64,000 nt of DNA from Agelas oroides (lineage: Eukaryota; Porifera; Demospongiae; Agelasida; Agelasidae), in NCBI GenBank assembly GCA_949130485.1, contig OX422184.1, positions 22,343,506-22,407,505 on the forward strand, written 5' to 3'. Positions 30,892 through 41,974 of this stretch are shown piece after piece. The position numbers and the translations under genes are program-made. Below the pieces are notes generated by a model. The model saw nothing but the letters and a program-made list of their open reading frames with translations, ran no database searches and was not told the DNA's origin. The first letter of the stretch is position 1, and the number at the start of each line of letters is the position of its first letter.

Positions 30892-32499
30892 CAAATGTAA
30901 GTGCTCCGGTCTTGTCATGTGCCCAATGCGCGCTTCGCGCGCATCTGCTAGGGGGGTCTGGGGGCATACCCCCCCCCCCCCCCCCCCCCAGGAAATTTTT
31001 GGAATCCAAGACGTTCTGAGATCGATTCTGGTGCAATTTGGGACACTTGTCTATCATGGCAAGGTACATGTTATAAATTGACTGTAGTATATACAATGTC
31101 ATGTGAAAAGGATTGCAAATACAGTACAATTATAAACAGTAACCGACACATTATTCAAATTTGCAGCTGCAAGTCGTTACGCTACACTTGTTGTGCGCGC
31201 GCGCAGAACCACGCCCTAGTCTCGATCTCATACCCGCAACGCAGTGCAGGACTCCAAGGGGGTTTGAAACCTTATGAATAATTAATCAGTACGTTTAACC
31301 CCTTTGATATGAGTAAGCAAATGTCATGAAGAAAGCTATATCAGTCACAGAACGAGATTCACTTGCCATGTGTTGGTCTTCTCCATCTGCTACAATACTG
31401 GCACTGAGATAGCAGGTAAGGCTGTTCAGGGAGGTGCTTTGAAATGGCCATTTTGAAGCCTCTGCCATTTCAAAGCCTCTGCTCAGTGCAGTTAAGGCTG
31501 GCTCAGTTTTTTTTTGGCGAATCTGTACAAGTGTGCGCACGCCTCTACGTTTATCTAATTACCTAACCGCTTAATTCGATTACATTTGCAATTAGTGTAG
31601 AAGCCTTAGGCGTGGTTCCGTGTTTGCACGTAGTCTAGGCTATGTATTAAACTTACACCAGTACAAGCTGTGGCGTCGCCTTAGCTAGCCTCAGCGAGTG
31701 TCTCGTGTGTAAATCTAAATGCATGGAGTACAGTGGAAAGGATGACAAGCACATGGCGGTAGCTATTTTTTTTAGTGCTACTATCTCTATGCTAGCGATG
31801 GTACAGAGTCCTACTACTATCTGTAACAAGTCTGACATCCTGAAGATCGACGAGCTGACCTTTTACCCTCTCTCTCAGCTTGATCCAGCACTGAATTTCC
31901 TGAAGTGGACCTGAGGGCTCGCTAATAATTCACTGTTGACGTATTCGGGCAGCTTTAGGCATAATTAGATTCATATGCGAGCCGCACTGAGCCGGCTGGT
32001 AGTGAACAGTGTAACTTTGTGCCATTTTGCGGAAGGTAGAATGAAGCTATTTTGAGCTGAAATTTTCAACAATTTCTCTGCAGTAGTTGTACTAGAACCC
32101 GGTTGGAAACAGCGCACAGATAAATCGTACAAGCCAAGGTAAGTGGTAATGCGCAAGTGTTTGTCCCGTTTTAGCCCAAAAATCGCCACTTTTCGGCTTT
32201 TATTTACTTTATGAAGGGTGCTGTACCCAGTTTCCAGGCACATTCGTGTTGTTCAGATGGTAAGCTTTCCAACGGTGCCAAAATTGCTGCAATTTACCTG
32301 GTGTTTACCATCCGCATTTTGAGAAATAGCTGCAAACGGTGTGCTATAATTATTGTTTTGTTTACAATGGGCGGGGTCGTTGCCATGGAAACGGAGTGTT
32401 TGTGGTTACTCTTTGGGGTATGTAGGACACAAATATTACCTTTGCTAGACCCAAGAGTGTAGCTGTTAGCAATCAGAACGATTTCAAAACTCCATGCAT
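30892..32499. other. No gene recognised
   Basis: A run of about 20 C lies at 30969-30989 inside another repeat end (gggggtctgggggcatac). A 69-codon frame at 31705-31914 has one hydrophobic segment but no support as a gene. The region 32000-32460 has only short frames. Confidence 0.4.
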
Positions 32500-33237
32500 G
32501 CACACTCTTTGAACTAGAAAAAAAAGTTGAGCCAGCACTGAGTACTTCCAGGAGTGAAGCCGGGATTGAAGAAGTGGTACTAACTGAGAATGAAGTGTAT
32601 GAAGAGCTCCGCAGGATTGATCCCACCAAAGCTAGTGGGCCTGATGAAATTCCTGGTAGACTCCTTAGAGAAGGTGCTCCCTGGATTGCTGAGCCCCTCC
32701 TTAACCTTTTCAATGCAAGTCTGAAATCAGGAAGGCTGCCACGTGACTGGACTAGGGCCAATATTACCCCTGTATTTAAGAAAGGTAACAAGCATGCCCC
32801 AAAGAACTACAGTCCAGTGAGCCTCACCAGCCTAGTGATCAAAGTTATGGAGCGTCTTATCCAGAGGAGACTTCTTAAATTCTTAAACGATAATCACAAG
32901 CTTAATCCACTCCAGCATGGTTTCCGCCAAGCCCACTCCTGTCAGACCCAACTTTTGGAGACTATCCACCAGTTGGCTAGGACCCTTGATCATTGAGCTA
33001 GTTCACATATCATCTTCCTAGACTTGCCAAGGCTTTCGACTCAGTCCCGCATCAAAGACTGCTCCTAAAATTAGACCATATTGGAGTGAGAGGAGAGTTG
33101 CAAAGATGGATCGGAGCCTTCCTGACTGATCGACAGCAGCGGGTTGTGTGCAATGGATGTCCATCACCATGGACCAAAGTGACCTCTGGAGTTCCACAAG
33201 GGCCTATATTGGGACCCCTGCTGTTCCTAGTGTACAT
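32500..33237 (+). pseudogene. LINE reverse transcriptase, 5' part, broken
   Basis: This is the N-terminal half of a non-LTR reverse transcriptase: IDPTKASGPDEIPGRLL, WTRANITPVFKKGNK, NYSPVSLTSL, LNPLQHGFRQAHSC, then after a stop (near 32994) and a one-base frameshift the LDL..AFDSVPH region, and in another frame GVPQGPILGPLLFLVYI. No endonuclease lies upstream, so the copy is 5'-truncated. It is split at the catalytic region by the transposons at 33236-34115. It belongs to a different family from the LINE at 55.5 kb. Confidence 0.85.
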
Positions 33238-33993
33238 TATTGCTGATCACGTGACCTTCAGCCAATCAGGTGTTTAGAATTTGGTCAGGTGACTGCGCAT
33301 TAAATCGCTTAATGTACACTTAAATGTGCATTAAGTTGTTAGTGCACACTTTTCTAAGTACAACTTTGAGTGATTTCCACAAGTCTAAGGCATGAAATAC
33401 AGGCAAAACGACGTTCATGGAAGTATATTGCCGATTGAAGGTACTAAAACTGGTTGTTTCTGCGCACATACGCGTGTCCACACAGAACGGGCCGGTAAGC
33501 CCCCAATGTCGTTGAGAAGTGCTAAAGCGCGCGTCGTTTGCGAAGATGCTAAGTCTACTATTCACTTCACGGAAATGCTTTAAAACAGCACAGAAGCAAG
33601 TATACAAAAAACACGAATATGGAAAGTACTTACAAAGTGTTAGCTTACTTGGTGCCGTCTTTTCTGACTTCTGTGACACGTCTACCCGCTTCCCCAACCA
33701 GCAAGCAAGTCTACTAGCATCGACAACGAACTTGTGGTGCAAGACACCGATTTGAGCGGCAGCCCTTGCGCTCCTGACACGAATCCAGCAGTCGCTTGGC
33801 CACTGCCTTGTCTATAAAACAGCTCTCAATGTTCTGTCTACCTTTTTGCTTACCTAAACTAGTGATAACACGACGTACAATTGCCTTCGAGCCATTTACA
33901 CAACAGCTCCCTCGAATTCGCGAACGTTTGGAATGACTCAGCAACAACAAACCCGCCACCTGATTGGCTGAAGGTCACGTGATCAGCAATAAA
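33236..33993. mobile_element. TIR transposon inserted in the LINE
   Basis: The end ttattgctgatcacgtgacc plus ttcagccaatcaggtg is repeated inverted at 33957-33993. The insertion interrupts the LINE between its VYI and the following ND codons. Internal frames show no transposase motif, so it is non-autonomous. Confidence 0.75.
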
Positions 33994-33996
33994 TTC

Positions 33997-34115
33997 TTTA
34001 TAACACACTTAGCTAACCTCACGTGTTTTAATTTGGCGCGCGAGGATGATGCAATAACGGTCGAGGTTACGTAATGCACGAGCCGAACACTTATGGTTAG
34101 CTAAGTGTGTTATAA
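33997..34115. mobile_element. Small MITE beside the TIR transposon
   Basis: Ends are ttataacacacttagctaacc and its inverse ggttagctaagtgtgttataa, about 119 bp in total. It lies directly between the TIR transposon and the resumption of the LINE. Confidence 0.75.
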
Positions 34116-34122
34116 ATAATAC

Positions 34123-35141
34123 TTAATGACATCAGTGATAACCTTGCCTCACCAACCAAGCTCTTCGCAGATGACTGTGCGATCTATCGTCAAATCTCAA
34201 ACACTACTGATTGCTTTGTCTTGCAAGAAGATCTCTCAAGATTATACACCTGGACCCAAAGGTGGCAACTTGCCTTGAACCTCAGCAAATGTAAGGCCAT
34301 TTGTATCTCAAATAAAAGAAAACCACCTACACACACCTACAGGCTGAACAATGTCACACTGGAGTGGGTGGACACTTTCAAGTATCTTGGAGTCAGGATA
34401 GACTCTAAGTTGAAATGGGGTGAACATATCGCAGAAGCTACTGCTAAAGCTAACCGGGCATTGAACCTACTCAGACGGACAATGTATGGCTGCACCAAGA
34501 ACGCCAAGAAAAGAGCCTATACTGCTCTTGTTAGACCACACTTAGAGTACTGTGCCCCAGTGTGGAATCCTTACCAACAAAAGGATTGTGAGACTCTTGA
34601 AAAGGTACAACGAAGAGCCGCTAGATGGATAGGAGCATCCTGGGACCCACAATCCAAGAAGTGGTCTAAATCATACGAGAAGATCTATGATGAGCTTCAC
34701 TGGCCCACATTACAGCTGAGAAGGCAATTCCTCATTTGTTGCCAGGTGTATAAAATAATCCACAAGCTGGACTGTATTGACTTCAGTGAATACTTAAACT
34801 TTACCAGAGCCTCTTGTACTAGATCTCATAACCTCACTCTGTTTTGTAGACAGTCACGAATAAATGCTTTTAGGTACTCCTTTTTTGTAAATTGTCCCTT
34901 TCTGTGGAATGAGCTTCCACATGTTGTTGCTAATGCTTCATCCTTTCAATCCGTTAAGTTTAAGTTGAGAAACTTCCGGTATTAGTGTATCATAATTTTT
35001 CCCTTTTCTTCTTGTTTTGCTGGATTTTACTTGTTGGTTCTCTGTTGTAAATGTTCACGTAGCCGTTATATGTAGGGGAAATACGTATATAGGATTGCCT
35101 TTTGTATGACCCCTTCCTACGGGATAAAATTATTTCAGATT
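34123..35141 (+). pseudogene. LINE reverse transcriptase, 3' part and tail
   Basis: The frame resumes with the catalytic region (KLFADDCAIY) and then WQLALNLSKCKAICIS, FKYLGVRIDSKLKWGEHI, ALVRPHLEYCAPVWNPY and LEKVQRRAARWI, and ends with a stop at 34985. The element ends near 35141 with short repeats of atttcag, a common LINE 3' end. In its C-terminal part the frame is open for 254 codons. Confidence 0.85.
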
Positions 35142-35313
35142 TCAGATTTCAGTTTGCTATATACAGCAGTGTAAATATACCGTCAGCTATTCAACTGTCA
35201 AAAGAATCTCCGCCGCCATCTGCGTTCTGTAAGTAGCCAGGTTTGTCTTCACAAATTGCAGCAAATATACCGTCAGCTATTCAACTGTCAAAAGAATCTC
35301 AGCCGCCATCTGC

Positions 35314-36515
35314 GCATTGTGGGGCAAGCGTGAGGGAGTTGTATGGTGCATTAGTGTTCCAAAGGTAGTGCTATGGAATCCATAGCACTACCTTTTCCCA
35401 CTTGCATTCCTCTCACATAACAATAGTCTCATTCCCAGGTCTTCCCCACCTCCAACTGTAGCCTGTAAAACTACAGGCGAAGAATGCCTGGGGAAGAGGC
35501 TATGTAGGACATCAAATGTATGCCGGTGTTTGTGGAGCAATATAGCTTGGGTATATGTGTGCTAATCTTGGGTTCATTGTACACACTCTGTGTCATTACT
35601 GTGAAATGGTAGCTACTGCTGCAGGCAACAAAGTCTCAAAGCATTTGGAGGCGGCTTGAACGGTTGCAAGTTGAGGATGAGGGTTCAACATCTTTGTACG
35701 AACAAATATATATATTCCGTTGGTTTCCTGTGTCTCCAACTTATTCACATCTTGGCACTGTCTCCTCAGTCATGGTCTATAGTGCATTGATATTTGCTGA
35801 GCACATACAGCTGTGGAATCAAGATTCTCTCAGCTATGGGGTATGGAGTCAGGGTGGTGTAGATTATATAATTTGTCAGCCCTAATCCAGAGCACAATTA
35901 CTAGAATTGTGATATGGGGTTTAGAAGCTCTTCTGTAGCTGTTGCTCACGACGGTTATATAATTATTTCGTCGAGTCACGCAGACCTCTCTGGTTCGGGT
36001 CCTCACAAGCTAATCGCTCTGTCCGTAATACACTGAGCACTCCCCGTTGGCGGCAGTGTCACGCAGCACATTAGTAATTGGGGCGAGCGCAGCGAGCCCC
36101 ACACTTGTGGTGAAAACGGAAAATTGTCTATATATATACCTTATTACACGAGTTAGCGTGCAATATCGCGAGTTATTGCACGAGTGGGCGTGGTATTTTC
36201 ACGAGCCGAAGGCGAGTGAAAATGCAGCCCACGAGTGCAATAACCGCGATATGCACGCTAACGAGTGTAATAAAGTATTTATTATCAATTACCACAACAG
36301 CGTCGTGTCTCTTCTCACCAAGTCCCGAGTAACTCGCCGTTCGAACGCACTGGTTCTAATTAAAGCGCACGCTGGTTGCTAGGATATCGCGCGTATATAG
36401 CCTCAGGGCCCGTGCAATAACTACCCGTGCAATAACTACCCGTGCAATATCGTGTGATATTGCACGGCACGGGAATAGGAAAATACTGTTGTAGAAATAT
36501 GAACTGGATAATAAA

Positions 36516-36550
<35 letters not shown>

Positions 36551-37598
36551 GGTACGTGCGTATTCCGTATATGCATTCTGCCCTATTTGTGCGCGATGCA
36601 ATATTTCCGCATTGCATATTGGGTTCATGTATTACTGCTTGCTCAAGAGACAAGACTAGAAAGGCTGAACAGTGGGAATCAACGCAACAGGGACTTGAAA
36701 ACGGTGAGGAAAGGGAGGCACTACTAGCGAGACCGAGACTGATTATTGACGGCGTACTTCGTGACTCTGCAACGGGGAGTGCTCAGTGTACAGAGCGATC
36801 AGCTTGTGAGAATTCGAATCACGGAGGCCTGCGTGACTCGATCAAATACGAGCAACAGCTAGAGAAGAGCTTGTGAAACTTCCATACCACAACTCCAGTA
36901 ATTGTGCTCAGGAAATGAGCTGACAATATAGACTACATCAAAAAAGACCTGGCTCCATACTCCATAGCTGAGAGAATCCTGATTCCACAGCTCTATGGGC
37001 TCAGCAAATATCCACTATATAGACATGCACTTGAGGAGACAGTGCCGAAATGTGGAGTCACAGGAAACCAATGGAATATACTTGTTCGTACTAAGCTGTT
37101 GAAGAACCCTGATTCCACAGCTCTATGGGCTCAGCAAATATCCACTATATAGACATGCACTTGAGGAGACAGTGCTGAAATGTGGAGTCACAGGAAACCA
37201 ATGGAATATACTTGTTTGTACTAAGCTGTTGAACCCTCACCCTTGACTTGCAACTCTTCAGGCCAATTGCTTGGAGACTAAATTTGTTGCCTACAGCTGT
37301 AGCTACTACCCCACTGTAACGACACAGAGTGTGTACAATGAACCCAACCACATAGCTATCCAGATGAGCACATAGCTATACCCAAGCTATATGGCTCCAT
37401 GAACACCGGCATACATTTGATACCCTAGCCTCACCCCTGGGCATTTCCCGCCTCTACTGTTACAGGCTACAGCTGGAGGTGGAGAAGACCTGGGAACGAA
37501 CCTATTGTTATGTGAGACTTAGTGTATGCAAGTGGGTAAATGTAGTGCTATGAAACTCTAATGCATCATGTAACTCATTCATGCTCGCCCCACAATGC
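35314..37598. mobile_element. Large foldback (inverted-repeat) element
   Basis: Ends are gcattgtggggcaagcgtga and, inverted, catgctcgccccacaatgc. Arms of roughly 600-700 bp (35314-36060 and 36757-37598) pair over long stretches: attgtacacactctgtgtc with gacacagagtgtgtacaat, gtggaatcaagattctctc with its inverse, and cgagtcacgcag with ctgcgtgactcg. The right arm has an internal direct duplication of about 130 bp (36969-37098 and 37110-37239). The centre carries a GGGGCGAGC repeat and (AT)n near 36520-36550. No transposase is present. Confidence 0.7.
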
Positions 37599-38202
37599 AC
37601 TGCATTCCCCTAGTCAGTCCACACTTGTGGTGAAAACGGAAAATTGTCTATATATATGTATGTATGTTTGGTACGTGCGTATTCCGTATATATACATCCT
37701 GCCCCATTTGTGCGCGATGCTATTGTATGTTGGGTCATGTAACCACTGTTGTGGTCAAGAGACAAGGCTAGCAGAACAGAAAGGCTGAACAGTGGGAACC
37801 AATGTAAGTGGGACTTGAAAACGGTGAGGAAAGGGAGGCGCGACTAGCAAGACGGAGGGCGAGCGCAGCGAGCCCCAATTAGAAATCAGCCGAAGACTTA
37901 GACTGTTTTAGCAGTATCTAGCTACCATGAATCCCATTTACCTGTATTTTGCTAGCTGCAGTAGGCCTCAGAGTGCCACTAAATATCTCTGGTTTACTAA
38001 GTCATAATGCCACTTATGACTTTGCTATAAAATTGGGTTTGCTATAGTACTACAGTATAAATATTATAAATGTATTCATGCATGCATACATGCAGGTATA
38101 CTAGCTTGCTGGAAATATACAGAACAATCTCGGAGTGGTTAGCTACTCCTTTATCAGGGTTCACTGAGCTGGTGAGTACTATGAAGAGAATTCACCAATG
38201 TA
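37599..38202. other. GGGGCGAGC repeat and unassigned DNA
   Basis: The segment 37620-37790 repeats 36090-36680 (cacacttgtggtgaaaacgg, tggtacgtgcgtattccgta). A ggcgagcgcagcgagcccca piece is at 37857. No supported coding region is present. Confidence 0.5.
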
Positions 38203-38335
38203 TCACCGTCCATCATCCCCCTCACAATTCCATCAGGCTTCATTAAGAAGCAAAGAGCTAGCACAGACACTTGTCTCTGGTAGCTCTTTGTTTCTTAATG
38301 AAGCCTGATGAAATTGTGAGGGAGTGATGGATAGT
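38203..38335. repeat. Hairpin element with gagctagcacagacacttgtct loop
   Basis: The sequence ctcacaattccatcaggctt and cattaagaagcaaagagct pairs with agctctttgtttcttaatg and aagcctgatgaaattgtgag. An inverted piece of its centre (agacaagtgtctgtgctagctctt) follows at 38401-38425. Confidence 0.7.
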
Positions 38336-39255
38336 TATTGAGCCAGATAATAGCCAGCAGATAGACTATAAGAAGTGTGTATGCATGTGCATTAGCTAGC
38401 AGACAAGTGTCTGTGCTAGCTCTTAATGAGGCTGATAGAACTGTGAGGAAGGTGATTGCAGTGTATAAATTCTCAATACTCACCAGTTCAATGAACCCTG
38501 AAACTGGAGTAACCACTATGACTGTTACTCTAACAACTGTTACTGTTACTGTTACTCTACGACTGTGAGGTTACTTTAATCAAGCAGTTTTGCAGTGAAA
38601 ATCACTGTTATTGTGCCTACTCCATTTCCTCACAATGTAGGATGATGATCCCAATTTTGCTCTCAGAGAAACCAATATAATTGTAGTATGCATATGAATA
38701 TAAGCATGCATGCATGTGTTATGTGCATGGACAAACTGAACCTGCTTATTTTATCTCATGGTTATTGCATTTGTGCAACTCATGTCTACATGGACTGCTA
38801 TACTTATTTGTTTCATATGCTTAATTGTACTTGTGTGTTTTTTTTGGAGTATAGACATTCAACACGATTGTGGGTGAATTTTCAATGTTTTGTGCTGGAT
38901 TAAATCCTCCAGTGCTAAATTTATCCAGTGGTACACAATTACACAATTTTGAGGTACCAATTGAGCACCCTCAGCTTGTGTCACAAATATTTGGGCTTTG
39001 AAGAATGCCACTATATCATGCTATTCGAAATCCTTCAGTGTGCAGTTCTACACTGCTGGAGGGTAGGGCTAGAATCATTTCATACAGAGGTACATGCCAT
39101 CTGAGCACTCAAATGTAAATTCACTGAGTGGACACTCAAGCAACACCTCCCTTAATTGTTATTATAACACCTCATTTTTAACCAAATCATAATGCAACTT
39201 AACAGTTTAATGACTTTGCTATAGAATTGGGTTTGCTAGTATTGCAAGTGACAGA
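38336..39255. other. No gene; half-MITE copy
   Basis: The stretch at 38478-38600 (agttcaatgaaccctgaaac..gtaacc...caagcagttttgcagtg) is half of the TA-type MITE found at 4427-4617, with an expanded actgttactgtt microsatellite inside. No coding region is supported. Confidence 0.5.
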
Positions 39256-39618
39256 TGGGTCATTCCATGTCAAATCAACACAAAAAAATCCTTACCCTCA
39301 CCGATTTGAATGAAACTTGGTTTTTACACAGTGTCTGTTGAGATATTAACCCACAGTGAATTTCAGCATTCTGCAATGTATGGCTTCAGAGTTAGAACCA
39401 GACAAAGAATTGATTTTTCGGAAATTTTTTAGCTTACCTATTGTTACTAAATCAACCATAACTTTGAGTGAAATTAACTTTATGATCTACAATTTACACC
39501 ACTTGTAGCTCATAAAATTTCCTTTCGTTTGATATAATTAACAAGTATATCCCATAAATTTCAGGTCAAAGGTCATTATTAGTGCACTTTGACCTTTGCT
39601 ATCTCAAAAACGAATATT

Positions 39619-39882
39619 TTAATTCTGATTAATTTTTTTCCAAATGTTGTTTGGGTCTTTCTCTCTAAGTGGTATTAAAATGGTTTTGGGACTGACATGG
39701 GATTGGGAGGTATGTGACAGAATGTAATGGCAGTTAGGGGAGATGTATTGTAAAGCATTCCTATACTTACCTGATGGTGGTTCATTTTGATTGGTATGGT
39801 GGTGGATACCTTTGCAAACATGACACGACAAAATATCCATGATTCCATGGTTGGTATGTAATGTCCAAGTAGTGGTTGCCAT
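39619..39882 (-). CDS. ORF in left arm of the foldback element
   Basis: An 87-residue frame starts MATTTWTLHTNHGIMDILSC and includes HVCKGIHHH. Nearly the same frame occurs in the right arm. Between the arms the peptides differ at about six positions, so there is no sign of strong protein constraint. A GTAAGT donor-like site follows the codons for PPSG, so only the first 40 codons may be an exon. Function unknown; possibly captured or pure transposon sequence. Confidence 0.25.
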   Translation of the reverse strand: MATTTWTLHTNHGIMDILSCHVCKGIHHHTNQNEPPSGKYRNALQYISPNCHYILSHTSQSHVSPKTILIPLREKDPNNIWKKINQN

Positions 39883-40960
39883 GGTTACTAGGTCAGTTGT
39901 CTCCTCTAGTGAGCAGTTCAGTGCTGTTCAACATGTGGAAAGATGACCACTCTTTTTATTGTTACAACATGCTCAGGCTCTCCCCACAATGTTTGCATTT
40001 CAGTAATGCAATAGGGCTGGACATTTTGAGAGGATAAAATTTAGCTGATTGATAGCTACAGTGATTTTAAATAAGATTCAGCTTGGTGGTAGCTTACTCA
40101 GTGATAATGTCATGAACCTTAGGAAAATTGCAATACTGGTGATAGAAAGCTATATCAGAAGGCAAGATCCTTGCTGAATTGCACGGACACCGAGTCTGAG
40201 TTGAAACTTGCACCGAGTGTGAGTTAAAGCTTGGCAAAGTACGTAGCACCTGCATGGAAAAGGTGCCTGCATTAGCTGTGATGTGAAGTTGTTCTCACAT
40301 TACTAGAAAGGCTGGCTGTTTGCTTGCTGTTTATGCTTGAATTCTTTGAGAAGTGGACTTTTTTGTCAACAGCAACCACTCTTGTGAAGTAAGTGCACAT
40401 GTTCCCACAAGTCTTTGATCATAACTATGTAGTATACAAAAATGTGATACAGAGGGGGAAGGTCTGGAAGATCTGACTACATGCATGGCAGCAGGTAGAC
40501 AGAGGGTAGACATACAGTTGGGGGATGAGGGAGGGGGCAGGGAGAGCGGGGGTGAGGATCTCGAGGCCCTTTCCTCTAATGTTCATTGGAAGCTGGAGCA
40601 TTTGCAAAGCAGGATGAATACTGCTTACCGCTAGGCATGAAATATTATGGTCGGGCACTACCGTGTTTACCCTCTATCCACCTGATTTCAAAGCACATGA
40701 CTAACCCTTCGTAATTGTGTATTGCAAAATAGAAACTTAAGGCAACACAGGCCTGGTATCAAGACTACACCACCACTTACACCCATGAAATTGTGACGAA
40801 TTGAATCACGATGAAATATTATATATAAAATTGATCTTGTTGGTGTCGTCACACATCTGACATGGTGTTTGAGACATGTCTGGTGTTAGATTATTCCCTG
40901 TTCACCCTTCTCCACACAACACTAAACTGCTCACTAGAGGAGATAACTGACCTAGTAACC

Positions 40961-41224
40961 ATGGCAACCACCACTTGGACATCACATATCAACCGTGGAA
41001 TCATGGATATTTTGTCGTGTCATGTTTGCAAAGGTATCCACCACCATACCAATCAAAATGAACCACCATCAGGTAAGTATAGGAATGCTTTACAATACAT
41101 CTCCCCTAACTGCCATTACATTCTGTCACATACCTCCCAATCCCATGTCAGTCCCAAAACCATTTTAATACCTCTTGGAGAGAAAGACCCAAACAACATT
41201 TGGAAAATAATTAATCAGAATTAA
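40961..41224 (+). CDS. ORF in right arm of the foldback element
   Basis: An in-frame ATG gives MATTTWTSHINRGIMDILSC. The frame also extends upstream to 40862 (120 codons in all). The arms share the in-frame CHVCKGIHHH cluster and the CATCAG|GTAAGTAT donor-like site. A tatataaaattg sequence lies 140 bases upstream of this ATG. It is the mirror copy of 39619-39882. I do not recognise a domain. Confidence 0.25.
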   Translation: MATTTWTSHINRGIMDILSCHVCKGIHHHTNQNEPPSGKYRNALQYISPNCHYILSHTSQSHVSPKTILIPLGEKDPNNIWKIINQN

Positions 41225-41585
41225 AATATTCGTTTTTGAGATAGCAAAGGTCAAAGTGCACTAATAATGACCTTTGACCCGAAATTTATGGGATATACTT
41301 GTTAATTATATCAAACGAAAGGAAATTTTATGAGCTACAAGTGGTGTAAATTGTAGATCATAAAGTTAATTTCACTCAAAGTTATGGTTGATTTAGTAAC
41401 AATAGGTAAGCTAAAAATTTCCGAAAAATCAATTTTTTGTCTGGTTCTAACTCTGAAGCCATACATTGCAGAACGCTGAAATTCACTGTGGGTTAATATC
41501 TCAACAGACACTGTGTAAAAACCAAGTTTCATTCAAATCGGTGAGGGTAAGGATTTTTTTGTGTTGATTTGACATGGAATGACCC

Positions 41586-41776
41586 AGATATAACCCGTTA
41601 CCCAGGCAACATCTAAGAATGTTGCCCATATCTCTCTTGTACAGTGATGTTGCCTAGGTAACAGGTTATATAATAGTTATATCCCTCCCTGGGGTGTGGT
41701 CTTGCACATTGGTGTCGGGCTACGCCCGACACCAATGTGTAAAACGACCACCCCCCAGGGAGGGATATAACTATTA
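41586..41776. repeat. Two adjacent hairpins before the second FReD gene
   Basis: First hairpin: gatataacccgttacccagg with cctaggtaacaggttatat (41586-41668). Second hairpin: atagttatatccctccctgg with ccagggagggatataactat, and an inner tggtgtcgggc/gcccgacacca stem (41669-41776). Both end about 95 bases before the TATA box. Confidence 0.8.
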
Positions 41777-41868
41777 CAAACTGTGTGGGAGCCTGAGAAC
41801 AAGACTAATTATGCATTCATTCATTGCATGCGCAATTATGTTACTATGTAATCAAGGGATAGGAAGAC

Positions 41869-41876
41869 TATAAAAA
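41869..41876 (+). promoter_or_regulatory. TATA box of the single-FReD gene
   Basis: TATAAAAA lies about 106 bases before the chosen ATG (41975), matching the promoter spacing of the paralogue at 20451. Confidence 0.6.
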
Positions 41877-41974
41877 CAAGCAACCACTAAATGATAGATT
41901 GCAGATCCAGCTGTGCAAGAAATTGAAGATCCAAAGGTGATAGAACTAGCTGCATGCGTACCTTAAAAAGCAGA

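Larger units (their letters stand above)
39256..41586. mobile_element. TGGGTCATTCC foldback element with ORF-bearing arms
   Basis: Ends are tgggtcattccatgtcaaat and its inverse. Arms of about 690 bp (39256-39945 and 40899-41586) contain the same ORF on opposite strands (see 39619-39882 and 40961-41224). The middle 0.95 kb (39946-40898) is unique and lacks recognisable domains. No target duplication could be fixed. Confidence 0.75.

Noticed and set aside
31705-31914. Small ORF MCKSKCMEYSGKDDKH... as a peptide gene
   Set aside because: No signal peptide at its start, no paralogue in the window and no splice or promoter evidence.
33320-33742. 140-codon minus-strand ORF
   Set aside because: It lies inside the TIR transposon that splits the LINE, and has no transposase or other recognisable motif.
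36442-36876. 144-codon ORF with a run of IYIYIY
   Set aside because: The run comes from (AT)n, and the frame lies in the centre and right arm of the foldback element.
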